Positions 1 to 10,906 of a stretch of 64,000 nucleotides of DNA are shown one piece after another. Source of the DNA: Macrothele yani (Eukaryota > Arthropoda > Arachnida > Araneae > Macrothelidae). The DNA lies in NCBI GenBank assembly GCA_039090855.1, contig CM076991.1, positions 73,659,349 through 73,723,348 on the forward strand, in the 5' to 3' direction. A model generated the notes under the pieces. It was not told the origin of the DNA, ran no database searches, and worked only from the letters and a program-made list of their open reading frames with translations. The first letter of the stretch is position 1. Each line of letters begins with the position of its first letter. The position numbers and the translations under genes were made by a program.

Positions 1-620
1 AGGAACTGACGTACAGTCAAATTAAAAATGTGCATGTACGACACTGGCAGGAAAATGCTGGATTAGAAGAGCTGAAAAAAGCATTGAACAGTTTAGGCAT
101 AGTTGTGGCATCTGGATTCAAAAGTACTTTTTTAAAACGGACTTTTAAAAGAGCGGTTATAATTCTAAACGCAAGAATATTTTTATTGCCCCTAGCGGAA
201 AAAATGTAAGTCAGATGACAAATGGACCATATCGATCGAGGATGAAGTTTGCTGACACAAAAGTAATTTTTGCAAAACGATGGTTATAGGCATTCTTGAA
301 TCACAATCCTAAATTTACACCATTTATAGGGACCATTTTGCATCACGAAAGACTGCACATTGATGATTCTGGTTGTATCACAATTATTGCATTCGGAAAG
401 AATTTTTCAGATGGGAATTTCTAGAATTCGCACTGAACACAACCAAACGTTTATGTAACCAACAAAAGGACAAATTTGGGCCACAGTTGTTTAACTGTGC
501 GTTGTTCAAAGCTGAAAGCACATGCTACTTTTGCATACATTTCCAGCTATCGTATACTTAAGAAATTTTCCAATCGGACTTCTAGATATGAAGATATAGT
601 GCAAAATATAAATATATTGT
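1..620. repeat. diverged relative of the ~150-bp box repeat
   Basis: No gene is recognised here. The stretch carries the two sequence marks of the large repeat at 39.6-47.4 kb: a GCCCCTAGCGGAAA box at about 188-201, and TTTTC-ATCGGACT-TAGA-type blocks at about 397-423 and 565-599, the second followed by GAAGATATAG. The spacing is irregular and no unit is intact, so this is probably an old, decayed member of the same superfamily. The evidence is motif similarity only, and common short-motif recurrence could explain part of it. Confidence 0.4.
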
Positions 621-1512
621 AACGGCGGGGCATTTGTAAAATTCCCCAGAACTGCGTTGGCAATTAAAAAAGCGTATATACTGTATAGAAACTGACCAAC
701 TTTCTGATAGTGAAGAAGGAGTTTAGAAAGCCTTGCTTCTCACTTGGATTTCTCAACAAGAAGAACAGCAGAAAGCAAAAAACAAGACAAGAATTTGCTT
801 CCGTCATCGGTTGGTCAGAGAATACGCCGAAGTTCCCTGTGAATACTGCTCGCTTCGCAGTCTCAGAAATGATGTTTTGGGTGCGAAACTGCCTACTATG
901 ATCATAAGTTAGCGCTCATGATAAGGGCCAGCTACTGCGCCCAGCCAAAAATATCCGCTGTTACACGGATGGGGAGAATCGTGAGAAAGACCAGAAGGCA
1001 TTCAGTAACATTTAAAAGACATGTTTATGAGCTCAATAGAGGTGGACACAAGAAAAGTTGCATAACAACAGCAGTCCTGGAGCTTGTAAGAACCGAACAG
1101 ACGTGGGTCTGTGCTGATCGTTTACAGGGACTGGATAGCACCCACCAGTTAAAGCCTATAGGTGCTATGCAGTCCCACAGACAGAATCCCCAAAACAAAG
1201 TGAAGTAGCAGCAGGAACAGGGTGCTAGAATCTGCCCGAGATATTCTGCCACCGAGCAAAATAAATTATTACCCCACCGTAACAAGAAGAGTAAATTTCA
1301 AATGAAAAGGGAGAGTATAAAAAGGACCGCATTCCAGCATCTCCCAGTCCCACAGTGAGGAAAACGAACAGCACTCAGCCTAATGACAAGCGGCGTGAGC
1401 CAGTCACTGATCTGTGGTGAACGAGCTGAAGCATCCAAGAGACAATGTTCCCCCTCTTTGATTCGCGAAAGTTGTCTCTTGGATGAAGTGTCACTATCAC
1501 GAAAAGAGTGCA

Positions 1513-1514
<2 letters not shown>
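621..1514. other. unassigned intergenic DNA
   Basis: Several short open frames occur on both strands (60-100 codons), but none shows a recognisable domain, a signal peptide or a transposon signature. The frames overlap each other on opposite strands, which is what chance frames do. No terminal repeats or RNA gene were seen. Confidence 0.5.

Positions 1515-1559
<45 letters not shown>
1515..1559. repeat. (GT)n microsatellite
   Basis: An uninterrupted run of about 22 GT dinucleotides. It produces the low-complexity valine/cysteine and histidine/threonine runs seen when the region is translated on either strand. Confidence 0.97.
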
Positions 1560-1560
<1 letters not shown>

Positions 1561-1792
1561 CCTATTTTTATGTGTTTGTGCGCGAGGCAAGTGAAATGCG
1601 GATAACCCACCAGAAGATCTGCACATAAGTACCGAGACTGCTTACACTGAAGACACGAAATATTATGATCTGCTGATCTTCATGCAAATCGAAGCAACTG
1701 CAGATAAACGACGGCGCATGTGAAGGTCATGAAACTGTATAAATAACACTTGATACTGAGCTCTGTTAATTAGTGCTATTCTTGTTCTTTAG

Positions 1793-2437
1793 ATGGGAAA
1801 GGCAGCGGACTTAAGCGAGTTTAACAAAGGCCAAATTGTAATGGCCAGAGGACTGGGTCAGAGCATTTCCGAGACTGCAAGGCTTGTGGGAAGCTCACGG
1901 TCAGCCGTGGTTAGAACCTTCAAAAAGTTGTCCGAGGACTTAAGGGAGTTTGACAAAGGCCAACTTGTAATGGCCATAGGACTGGGTCAGAGCATTTCCG
2001 AGACTGTAAGGCTTGTAGGGTGCTCACGGTCAGCCGTGGTTAGTACCTTCAAAAAGTGGTCCGAGGACGTAAGCGAGTTTGACAAAGGCCAAATTGTAAT
2101 GGCCAGAGGACTGGGTCAGAGCATTTCCGAGACTGCAAGGCTTGTGGGATGCTCACGGTCAGCCGTGGTTAGTACCTTCAAAAAGTGGTCCGAGGACTTA
2201 AGCGAGTTTGACAAAGACCAAATCGTAATCGCCAGGCAACTGGGTCAGATTATTTATAAGACGGCAAGGATTGTTGGATGCTCACGATCAGCCGTGGTTA
2301 GTATCTTCAAAAAGTGGTCCGAGGAGGGCAGAACCTCACGAACTAGTGGCGAGGTATGGGTCGACTACAGCTCATCCATGCTACAGGTGAGCGAAGGATA
2401 TCCCATATGTTATGAGCCAATAGAAGGAATACAGTGA
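1793..2437 (+). CDS. Tc1-like transposase N-terminus with four tandem HTH units
   Basis: This 214-codon frame begins [10 protein letters not shown], the usual opening of this Tc1 subgroup; the element at 20.1 kb opens MGKGADLSEF. After five residues, a 43-residue paired-like helix-turn-helix unit occurs four times in frame with no linker, at 1808-1936, 1937-2065, 2066-2194 and 2195-2323. Each unit carries FDKGQIVMA near its start, a LGQ-IS-TA-LVGCS helix pair, and SAVV-TFKKWSE at its end. Units 1-3 are very similar and unit 4 is the most diverged. A normal Tc1 transposase carries this subdomain once and uses it to bind the terminal inverted repeats. After unit 4 the frame continues into a degraded linker and stops before the catalytic domain. 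The amplification is seen directly; any function is unknown, and a dead element with a local tandem duplication is the simplest reading. Confidence 0.8.
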   Translation: MGKAADLSEFNKGQIVMARGLGQSISETARLVGSSRSAVVRTFKKLSEDLREFDKGQLVMAIGLGQSISETVRLVGCSRSAVVSTFKKWSEDVSEFDKGQIVMARGLGQSISETARLVGCSRSAVVSTFKKWSEDLSEFDKDQIVIARQLGQIIYKTARIVGCSRSAVVSIFKKWSEEGRTSRTSGEVWVDYSSSMLQVSEGYPICYEPIEGIQ

Positions 2438-3187
2438 CACAACTCGCCGGTAATTTGAATCCTAGTCATGGGAGTAATGTGTCACAACATACGGTACATC
2501 GGATACTGCTGAAAACGGGACCGCGTAGCCTCAGGCCACTCCGAATGCCAATTCTAACCTCGGTTCACCATCGAAAGCGCCTACAATGAGCACGTGAGCA
2601 TCAGAACTGGACCCGGAACGATTGGATGAATGTCATTTGGTCCGATGAATGTCGTTTCCTGTTGCACCATGTGGATAGCCTAGTACGCGCTTGTCGTTTA
2701 CATGGGGAAGTGTCGGCACCAGAATAACCGTGTGGTAAAAACTAGCTGATGGAGGAAGTGTAATGCTTTGGGCAATGTCCTGCTGAGAAACCTGGGGCAC
2801 AGTCATTCTATAACGTCTAAACACTATTCCCCTTTGCCTTCTTTCAGAAGGATAGTGCGCCATGTCACACTACCCTGATTATTTTAGAATAGTTCGCGGA
2901 ACACGAGGAGACCTTCCAAGTATTGCTCTTACTTCCAAATTCCTCAGACATCATCAATACCATCGCATCTGTGGTTTGTGTTGGAACACGAAATCTGATC
3001 TGCGGTGGCTCAATTACATGACTTACAGGAGTTAAAAGATCTACTGGTAACGTGTTGGTACAAAATGCCACAAAACACCTTCAGAAATCTTGTAGCATCT
3101 ATGCCTCGCCGTGTAAGAGCTGTTTTGGAGGACCAACATCATATTAGGAAGGTGGATGTAATGTTTCCGCTCTTCGGTGTTTATTGA
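2438..3187 (+). pseudogene. degraded Tc1 catalytic domain, downstream part of the four-HTH element
   Basis: Transposase remnants continue in shifting frames after the four-HTH frame. Around 2605-2680 the translation reads NWTRNDWMNVIWSDECRFLL, the first-aspartate block of the DDE domain (WSDECRF). Around 2750-2800 a GGSVMLWAM block follows, interrupted by a stop. Around 3085-3140 the C-terminal LVASMPRRVRAVLED block is still legible. The second catalytic aspartate and the glutamate block cannot be read, and several frameshifts and stops are present. Clear terminal inverted repeats were not found, so the element's outer limits are uncertain. Confidence 0.75.
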
Positions 3188-3189
3188 CA

Positions 3190-4100
3190 TGATAAACACT
3201 GAATGAAAGAAACTGATATCCGAATTCCCATGTTCTGCAACATGAACTAATGATATTTAATGCTGTAACGTGTCACATTCAGTTCTAGTTCTGAATAGCG
3301 GAGATTTCTGGTAGCTAATCACAAAGACTGGCGTCAATTTCTTAATTTCTGTATTAGATAAAAGCTTACGTAAATTGATTTGAAAAAATGATATATTTTG
3401 TGCTAAGTTCTTCAAATATTTACTTGGGTAAATGTCTCCTAATGTTTGTGAGCCCATTTCATTTTCGGGCGAATTAAATAAAAAACCTTTGATTCTTTCT
3501 GTGGCGAAATTCAAACGCGTGCTCGAATTCCACAGCCTCCAAGGCTGGCGTAACAATAACAGTTACGCCACTTAGAATGAAAACTGTATGTCATAGAAAT
3601 TCGAAAATGCGTGCTTCATTATCCTTGTGGTATATGCAGCTGGTGCAGAAAGAAATTTTTCGAATTCGACTCATAGACGAAAAGATACTGAACAGAAAGA
3701 CTGATTAAATGCATAAGTGTATTACAAAAGTTATGTTAAAACTTCAACAATATTTCTTAGCATTTCTTCAGCCTTCAGTTGGCTGAAAAGGTACTATTCT
3801 GACTGTGTAACGAATGGTTAGCGTAGAGACGCAAGTTTGGTATATGAGACGCAAGTTTGGTGTCTGATTTAAGGCAATATATTGTTTTGAAGTTTTCTGA
3901 GGAGCTCTCCATATATGTACATACATGATAGTAACTCAAGGCGCTTGTGAGTCTGCTTCAGGTTTTTCCAATTTCCCGCATTTTATCGTTGATGCACCTA
4001 ATTCATAAAGTTACTGGAAATAGATAATATCCATTTTGTGCTCAGTATTTTATATACATTTAATTCAACTTTAACTAATTTCAGTAACTTACAGTTTCAT
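3190..4100. other. unassigned intergenic DNA
   Basis: No gene was recognised. A 99-codon minus-strand frame (3257-3556) has no identifiable motif. A short direct duplication of GAGACGCAAGTTTGGT-like sequence occurs at about 3826-3862. The rest is AT-rich and unstructured to the eye. Confidence 0.5.
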
Positions 4101-4227
4101 ATCAGGTTGTAAAGAAAGTATCCGAAAAATAGAGAAACATGTATTTCAAGCTTAAAAAGTCGTACAAAGCTTTTAACCTTATCGTCCAGGTAGTCCCCAT
4201 TGAAACTGATGACCTTGTTCCACCGAT

Positions 4228-5015
4228 CTACGCGTTGAAATGTCTCACTGCGTAGAAATCTGGCGAGCAGAAGTTGAAGAAGTCAGCAATGCAAAGTTTC
4301 ACATCACCGTCATTAGCAAAGTTTTTCTCAGTGAGAAAATTCGACAAAGATCGGAAGAGATGAAAATCGGACGAGGCAAGGTCCGGGGAATGAGGGGGTG
4401 TGATAGTATTTCCCATTCCAACTCGTGCAATTTTTGTTGGTTCTGTAAAGCGACATGTGGAAGAGCGTTATCCTGGTGAAAAACAACTCCATAGCGATTA
4501 AAAAATGCTGGGCGCTTTTCTTGTAGTGCAGCATGGAGACATCGGCTGGGATGATATTGTTTCGCGGTAAGAGTTAGTGTATTGTTTCGCGGTAAGAGTT
4601 AGTGTATTGTTTCGCGGTAAGAGTTAGTGTATTGTTTCGCGGTAAGAGTTAGTGAGTCACACCGCGACAATCTCACCAGCAACTCGGCATCACCTTCCGT
4701 CCATGAAGAGGTGACTTAGCGACTTTCTGCAGGGGTTGTTCCTTGTCGCGTAACATTGACCCATTTTTCAACACCCGTGACCAATCAATGCCAAAAGTCC
4801 TCCCGTTTATCTCCTTCGCGCAGAGCAACAGCAATGGAGTAGCGTTGCATCCGATTCTGGTCAGACAAAGCATGGGGTACCCATTTGCAAGTACTCTGTC
4901 CGATAATATCGTCACCAAACACGTTTCGCAATTTTTCAAGTGCTTCCGTAACTCTCATGCCATTCAAATACTCATAGAGCAATATTGCACGCACACCTTC
5001 CTTCGATAACGCCAT
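4228..5015 (-). pseudogene. mariner transposase pseudogene
   Basis: Reading leftward, the N-terminal helix-turn-helix region begins at 5015 (MALSKEGVRAILLYEYLNG). It soon runs into DQNRMQRYSIAVALREGDK, which shows that much of the linker is missing. A second frame gives IDWSRVLKNGSMLRDKEQPL. The C-terminal block at 4228-4416 contains PPHSPDLASSDFHLFRSL, the third-carboxylate signature of mariner (SPDLAPSDYHLF), where the last Asp of the DD34D triad sits. A 25-bp unit repeated four times interrupts the gene between these blocks. Several frameshifts are needed, so the gene is dead. Mariner transposases cut and paste at TA dinucleotides. Confidence 0.85.
4555..4654. repeat. 25-bp tandem repeat, four copies, inside the mariner
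   Basis: The unit TATTGTTTCGCGGTAAGAGT followed by TAGTG occurs four times without interruption and without visible substitutions. It lies within the transposase coding remnant, where other mariners have none, so it expanded after the element lost function. Confidence 0.95.
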
Positions 5016-5419
5016 CGTATCGTCGCTACGCGCAACTAATCTTCACCACAATAGCGTACGTTGTACGTTCGGTTCTTAGAATCTATTTTTTCGCACACAG
5101 AACTCTGGGATTTATACGTCACAGCAGACCACAGTATCTTGCATTACATACGCCACATACAATTTTTTCCGGAAACTTTCTTTACAGCCTGATATTTTTT
5201 TATTTTATTGTATTTTATTGGAATTCACTTTGCCGGATTCATTTAAATAGTACAGAATCGTAACGAAAAGGCATGAATTGGCTTTTTGGAAAAATAGAAA
5301 ATCTTTCTGGAACTGCACAGGAAAAGTAGGGAAATAAAACTCTAAGTTGTGTAAAGAATAGGATCGGGGAAATGATTTGGGAACCCAATGAGTTAAGAGA
5401 AAGATGGGGGTAATATTCA

Positions 5420-6375
5420 TGTGAGTTATTCGATCAGGAAAGGTAAGATGATTCTGAGGCAGAAGTAGATGATGTCACAGTGAAAGATGGAAGTACAGGT
5501 GGGATCGCAAGAGAAGAGGTGTGTAAAGCCCTAAAATCTCTCCAGAACGGTAAGGTTCCGGGAGTTGATGACATAACTGCTGGGATGTTAATATATGGCG
5601 GTGACTTTGAAATTGACTGGTTGACTGAAATTTACCGGTTCAGCTGGGAGTTAGAATTGGACGCATGCTATCATTGTTCCCTTGTATAAGGGAAAAAGTG
5701 ATCAGGCTGAATGCAAGCATTATCGAGGTATCAGCTTGCTAAGCGTGCTTCAAGAAAGTCCCGAATGGCTGTATATGAAAGTGTAATTGTTCCTACTCTG
5801 ATGTACGGCAGTGAAACCTGGGTACTACAGAAGAGACATAGGAGTCGTTTGTGTGCTGGAGAGATGCGTTACTTACGAGGGGTTCGTAGCAAGACACGAT
5901 CTGTTCATGTGAGGAATGAAGATGTATTGCAGATGTGTGATGTGAGACAAAATGTTGTTAGTACGGTGGAGACTAATATTCTCAGGTGCCTTGGCCATAT
6001 GTAAAGAATGAGTGATGAGATGCTTACTAAGAGAATTGTTTCAGCCCAAGTGCCAGGAAAGAAAGGTAGACGAAGGCAAAGGAAATCATGGGAGGACCAG
6101 ATTCAGGAATGTCTGCATGAAAAACAGTTTGAGCATAAAGTACAAAAGGTCTTGTGTGCGTCGTCTGATGGATGTCAATGAAGTTCGAGCTGTGTGCCGA
6201 GATCGCTGTGAGTGGAAACATTTGGTACGGCAACAGGAAGTAAATTCTAGTTCTATCAGTTAAACATTTACCTGGCGGATTGTCTTTTTCTTATTTTTAG
6301 GAGCTAACCTTTGAATATCAGAGAACAGTGATATGTATGTATGTATGTATGTATGTATGCATGCATGTATGAATC
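5420..6375 (+). pseudogene. LINE reverse-transcriptase remnant with (ATGT)n tail
   Basis: At 5480-5640 a frame reads EEVCKALKSLQNGKVPGVDD, the block that precedes the reverse-transcriptase core in many non-LTR elements (GK-PG-D). A large internal deletion follows: the polymerase motifs are absent and the next readable block (5760-6000) is the post-RT region, with VYESVIVPTLMYGSETW and ETNILRCLGHM. After a frameshift the C-terminal GKKGRRRQRKSWEDQIQE block is readable at about 6050-6110. The copy ends near an (ATGT)n tract at 6331-6370, which is probably its 3' tail. It belongs to a different LINE lineage from the RTE copies elsewhere in the window. It is non-functional. Confidence 0.8.
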
Positions 6376-7770
6376 GTAACGAAAGCGGTAGTTTTCAAGA
6401 ACATTTGAAACTTTACTCCTTTGTTTACCAAATTAACGAAATATTACCATTTATTATTCATTTATGGGTTATTTTAGTCCCAACAGTGTATAAAAGTATT
6501 TACGTGCGTGTGTCCGTTAGGCTTTATTGGGCTTCCAGTTGTCAAAACCGTTTTGTTTTTGTTTCGCGGTCTAACGACCACTATGAGCAACTCTTAAGGG
6601 CTATAAGCAGTCGTCCGCCCTTTGAGCAACTACATCCAGGGAGAGGAGAGAGCTAGCTAGCACCTCAGGAAAAGCAGGCTACCCATGAGCCATCCCTGAT
6701 TTGAGTGCGGGAAAGATTAGCCAGAAACTTTCGCCTCCCATCACTTGGCACTGGGACAGCAAAAACAATTTAAATTTGTCTCCTTTTCGCTGAGAAGCTG
6801 AATTATTCTCAAGAAACTTCTTTTTAGCAGATGCTAATTCTGAATGCTATATATTTATTTAGTTTTAAAGAATTCTAATTTTTCTAAAATTTTAGGACCC
6901 GTTTTATGTCAAAATGTGTAAATTTTATTTATATTTTGATATTCACAATTCGATTAGAAGATGAATAAACGATTAGAAGATGTCTTTGTTTGAGCCACAA
7001 CTGTGAGAAACGGAAATGTAGCCGTCAACAGGGATCAGTAAGAGAAAGCAGCAAGAGATTAAACTTTTGCAAAACACATTAATAAGTCAAACTACCCAGA
7101 TTAAGATGAAGTGCAGTATTGTTGAAAATAGAGCAGTATACGTTAATGTGTTATACAAATGCATCAGCAGCGTATATGTAGGTTCCATGTCAGAGGATAT
7201 AGGTGTGAGAGGAAACGTAGGGATTAACATCTTCGAAAGCTGCCGTAAGGAGGGATGAAGTGACAGACAAAGAAACTGTTGGGACATACAGTAGAAGCAT
7301 TTATAACAACGGACAAGGGCTTCATTTCCTGTTAGAACGGGTATACATTAAGGCCAGGAGGGCGGAATACGCTTACGTTGACCGGCGGAAATTTCGCAGG
7401 AAAGTGGATTGTTGGCATGCGGAGACCGAACGATGGTGTTCTGTATCGGATCGCTAAAGGGGCAGTTCTTGACTCAGCGACGTGGGTTAGGAGAGTTAAA
7501 ATGTTAACATGGACACGGAGAGTTTAAGTTATTCCATTTACTGGTGGAATGAGAAACAACAAAGCCAAATTGTCAGTCTGTGAAGCGACAATTAAATCGT
7601 TTAAAAAAAGACTTTGACTATTAATAGACACTTCACCTCATTAAGCATAGCTGGTTGGTTTCTCAGATACGTTTTAAAAAAGATTGACTAATGGAGTCGT
7701 ATCACAGAGGAAAGCACACCAAAACGAAATACATCGCTCTCGTAGATCTCGCGGAGTTAGTTGCTGATCG
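6376..7770. other. unassigned intergenic DNA
   Basis: No gene or clear repeat was recognised. Short frames exist on both strands without domain signatures. Nothing resembling a promoter or RNA gene could be supported. Confidence 0.5.
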
Positions 7771-7774
7771 AATC

Positions 7775-7900
7775 TTACGTAAAGTACAAAAGGCAAGCCG
7801 TAGGTTTCACAATTATTTTCAGTTTCGTAGGAATAAATGCTGCAAAATCTTTCTGAAATTGAAATTCGTTTCCAATCAGGATAAGATATAAATATGTGAA
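7775..7900 (-). pseudogene. possible Penelope-like RT scrap
   Basis: On the minus strand the translation includes FQFQKDFAAFIPTKLKI, which resembles the block just after the YIDD catalytic box in the Penelope-like fragment at 8.8-9.1 kb (IIEKDFAAIYPKCFKLNKT). No catalytic box survives here, and the match is about 17 residues. The identity is inferred from within-window similarity only. Confidence 0.35.
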
Positions 7901-8795
7901 GACTAAACGATACAAAACCTGATAGCCGTCTTTCATTATATGTTTTAATTTGGATGTAACAGAAAAGAAAATTTCAGCTGTTATTTTTTCGAATTTATTA
8001 TCATTCCAGCTTGAGGACATATCTGTTACGTTATTATTTAAAGAATCCCACCCAATGCTGAAACAACCAGAAGAGAAGTGACAGCGACCTCACTTAACTG
8101 TGTGATTAAATGCTGTAGGAGAAGAGAGACTGTTGCGGTGGAGAAGGTAATAAAGCATGTTTAGGTTTTAACATTATTGAGATCGTATCAATGGCTGGTT
8201 TTCAATTTAGATGCATCGGTAGATTTTGCGAAAATCAACCTATCTTCATCGCAGTATTTTCGAGGAATTTCCAAATTTGTGGCCGTACTATGAAACTGCA
8301 TAATTTTTGTTTTTTCGAGGAGGGAAAGGGGGTGGGCAGAGGGACGAGTGCTGGTTGGATCCACATACATATGAGATCATGAATGTGATCTTACTGGTCT
8401 TTGAGCTTCCAAAAATGATCATAGTCACCCTCATTACCCAGCGTACCCTAAAAGTGATTTCGGACACGGGTTAGAATCGTAGGGATCAGGGGAGACGTGT
8501 TCCCTCAACGTTTTCTTACGTAAGGACGATTCTCCTGAACTTTGTGGTTTAGTTTGTCACCTACATAATTTTCTTTAATAAACTAATTTTCCAATTTCAA
8601 GAGTTCATTATTTCTAAAATTAAAATTTAGAATAATTGAATACTACATTTTTCTAATACCAAATGTATCGTTGTGATGATATTTTTGTCTTCATACCAAT
8701 GTGTGAAATGTGAACGCACGGAAACAGGATTTTTTGGATGAGGTGAGTGGGCAGAGCATGGTCCGAGCTTTGAGACATCTCCTACCGGGATTGTA
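7901..8795. other. unassigned intergenic DNA
   Basis: No coding frame with a recognisable motif and no repeat boundary was seen in this AT-rich stretch. Confidence 0.5.
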
Positions 8796-8799
8796 CTTT

Positions 8800-9470
8800 T
8801 CAATTAAGATTTATAGCTAAATCTAAAAATTCAAGTACTTGGTTATTGTCATTGGTTTTATTTAGTTTAAAGCATTTAGGATAAATAGCTGCAAAATCTT
8901 TTTCAATAATTCCTGAATTATTTAATAAGCAAAGAAAATCATCAATGTATCTGTAGGTATGTAAGTAACTATCCTGATTGGAAGAATTAGATTTCACGAA
9001 CTGATATTCTTTGAAGAACAAGAATACATACTTACAGATACATTGATGGCCTTCTTTGCTTATTAAATAATTCACGAATTATTGAAAAAGATTTGCAGCT
9101 ATTTATCCTAAACTAAATAAAACCAATGACAATAGCCAAGTACTTGAATTTTTAGACTTAGTTCTAAATCTTAATTCAGGCAACCCAGTCATCAGCCTTT
9201 ATGAAAAGATAAATCAATTTAGCTTTCAAATAGTCAAATATGGTATGTGGTGGAGCAATATTTCAAATAAGGTAATAGAAAACGTATTAATTTCACAAGT
9301 TCTAAGGCTTACTAGAATATGTAGCTTAAATTCAGAACTAGAAAAACATGTTATAGATAATCAATCAGTTTATCGATAACCAAGTGCCTAAAAACTTCTT
9401 AAAAGTTGCATTAAGAAAAATAGTTCTCAAACATTGAATTGGGATGGAAGACTTAATTTAATTTAAATCT
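8800..9470. pseudogene. Penelope-like RT fragment folded into an inverted repeat
   Basis: The minus-strand frame 8800-9075 reads HTYRYIDDFLCLLNN and then EKDFAAIYP and VLEFLDL. This is RT motif C (YIDD) and the following region of a Penelope-like element. From about 9025 the same sequence reappears on the plus strand, from the truncated YIDD block through VLEFLDLVLNLN, and continues beyond the mirrored part to SNKVIENVLISQVLRLTRIC. The two arms (about 8802-8968 and 9027-9177) therefore form an imperfect palindrome with a loop of roughly 60 bp. The closest relative in the window is the element at 32.3-34.9 kb, which has YIDDLLCINN and VIENVLISQVLRISRIC. Inverted arms fit retroelement 5' inversion or a later foldback rearrangement. 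No functional product is possible. Confidence 0.8.
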
Positions 9471-9665
9471 TGGTGACCGAATGAATTGTCTAAATTAAAG
9501 CTATTTTTAGAGGTTTAGTAGATGATGTTGTCAACTACCATTTAAGAACCTATAATACACTATTTTTTCCCTCTCCTTTGATTAAAAAAGAAGTTCAGAA
9601 TTAAAAATATACAAACAAATACATAAAACTCTTACATAAAAATATCTAAATATATATACACATAA

Positions 9666-9815
9666 AGAAGACCACATGGAAGATGGGTGAATGAAATTCG
9701 AAAGTATGCGGGAGTAACATGCAGGAGACTGGCACAAGACAGACCGTTGTGAAAGATGCTTGGAGAGACCTTCGTCCAGCAGTGGATTGATAATGGTTGA
9801 CATTGATGATGATGA
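9666..9815 (+). pseudogene. 5'-truncated RTE 3' end with (GAT)n tail
   Basis: Only the last ~45 codons of the RTE protein remain: RPHGRWVNEIRKYAGVTCR, and later FVQQWIDNG, ending at the TGA at 9798-9800. A GAT-rich tail follows. It is a typical dead-on-arrival RTE insertion of the same family as the copies at 14-20, 22-28 and 48-55 kb. One codon in the WRKLG region is a stop. The foldback element starting at 9818 inserted into its tail. Confidence 0.9.
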
Positions 9816-9817
9816 TA

Positions 9818-10904
9818 CAGGGTGCATAGGAAAGTCCCTTTAGCCTGGAATAACTTACGAACGGAGAGAGGTACAGTTATGCAAGGGAGATAACGGTATA
9901 GTAAAGCGACTACGCCCGATCGAATGCAACCAATAGCAGCGCCCCTAATGGCGAAATGCAGAAGTTAGCAATTGCAAATCGAAAACGAAAAGATATAGAG
10001 CAAAATTTTCAATTACAAAGTTGTAGAACATCAATTAATTAGTAGAAAACGTCATTGTTTTACACGGATAACATAAATTGTCGCCTGAATACCCTAAAAT
10101 GTCCGAAATCGATGCGCGACCTTTTGTGTGAACGTTTGAAGGGAACAGGCATAGGTATGAGCAAATACACACAATTTATTGCATAAATGCGTACTTATGT
10201 CGATACAGTTTGATGACGTCAGACAAAACAAAAACAAAAGAGGCAAACTGGCGCACAGTGATAAAAAGTTAATGTCGAGTATGTTCGAAGAGTTCGCCAT
10301 TGCACACGATACACATGTGTACTCGTGAAAGTAACTCTGCAAGCACATTCCTCAGCTTGAAAAGTGTCACACTACTGTAAGCATCTGTAACACGACGACG
10401 TAGATCCAGCAGACTTGTAGACGCTGTTGCACACACCTGATTTTTTACTTAACCCCTGAAATTCAAGCTCGCCATTCTCACACAGCGTACGTAGACCTAA
10501 ACTTCTGATCAGGGTTTTTATATCGTAGGTAAGGTACAACGTCACGATCTGCATTTGCATACGGCTACATTTGCGAAATGTGAATATGCAGATTCGAATC
10601 GTCGCGCATCGATTTCGGACATTGTAGGGTATTCAGGCGACAACTTATCTTATCCGTGTAAAACAAATGTCGTTTTGTACTAATTAATAGGTGTTCTACA
10701 ACTTTGTAATTGGAAATTTTGCTCTATATCTTTTCGTTTTCGATTTGTAATGGCTAACTTCCGCATTTCGCCACTAGGGGCGCTGCTATTGGTTGCATTC
10801 GATCGGGCGTAGTCACTTTACTGTACCGTTATCTCACTTGCATAACTGTACCTCTCTCCGTTCGCAAGTTATTCCAGGCTAATGGGACTTTCCTATGCAC
10901 CCTG
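9818..10904. mobile_element. foldback DNA transposon (non-autonomous, TA-flanked)
   Basis: The element begins CAGGGTGCATAGGAAAGTCC and ends with the matching reverse complement (ACTTTCCTATGCACCCTG), with a TA on each side (9816-9817 and 10905-10906). The inverted arms are exceptionally long, about 300 bp each (9818 to ~10122 and ~10597 to 10904), around a ~475-bp centre. No transposase frame is present. TA flanks and CAGGG-type ends fit a non-autonomous member of the IS630-Tc1-mariner superfamily mobilised in trans. Both arms contain a TTTCGCC-CTA-GGGGCGCTGC box. It sits in the (GAT)n tail of an RTE fragment, so it is younger than that fragment. Confidence 0.9.
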
Positions 10905-10906
10905 TA

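Larger units (their letters stand above)
4103..5191 (-). mobile_element. mariner transposon, inactivated
   Basis: The element is bounded by imperfect terminal inverted repeats: CAGGTTGTAAAGAAAGTATC at the left and the reverse complement of CAGGCTGTAAAGAAAGTTTC at the right, each beside AT/TA flanks. The length of about 1.09 kb is slightly short for a mariner, which fits internal loss. Mariner transposase remnants lie inside on the minus strand. A TA target duplication is plausible but cannot be separated from the AT-rich flank. Confidence 0.85.

Noticed and set aside
3257..3556. 99-codon minus-strand frame as a gene
   Set aside because: No recognisable motif and no supporting context; consistent with a chance frame.
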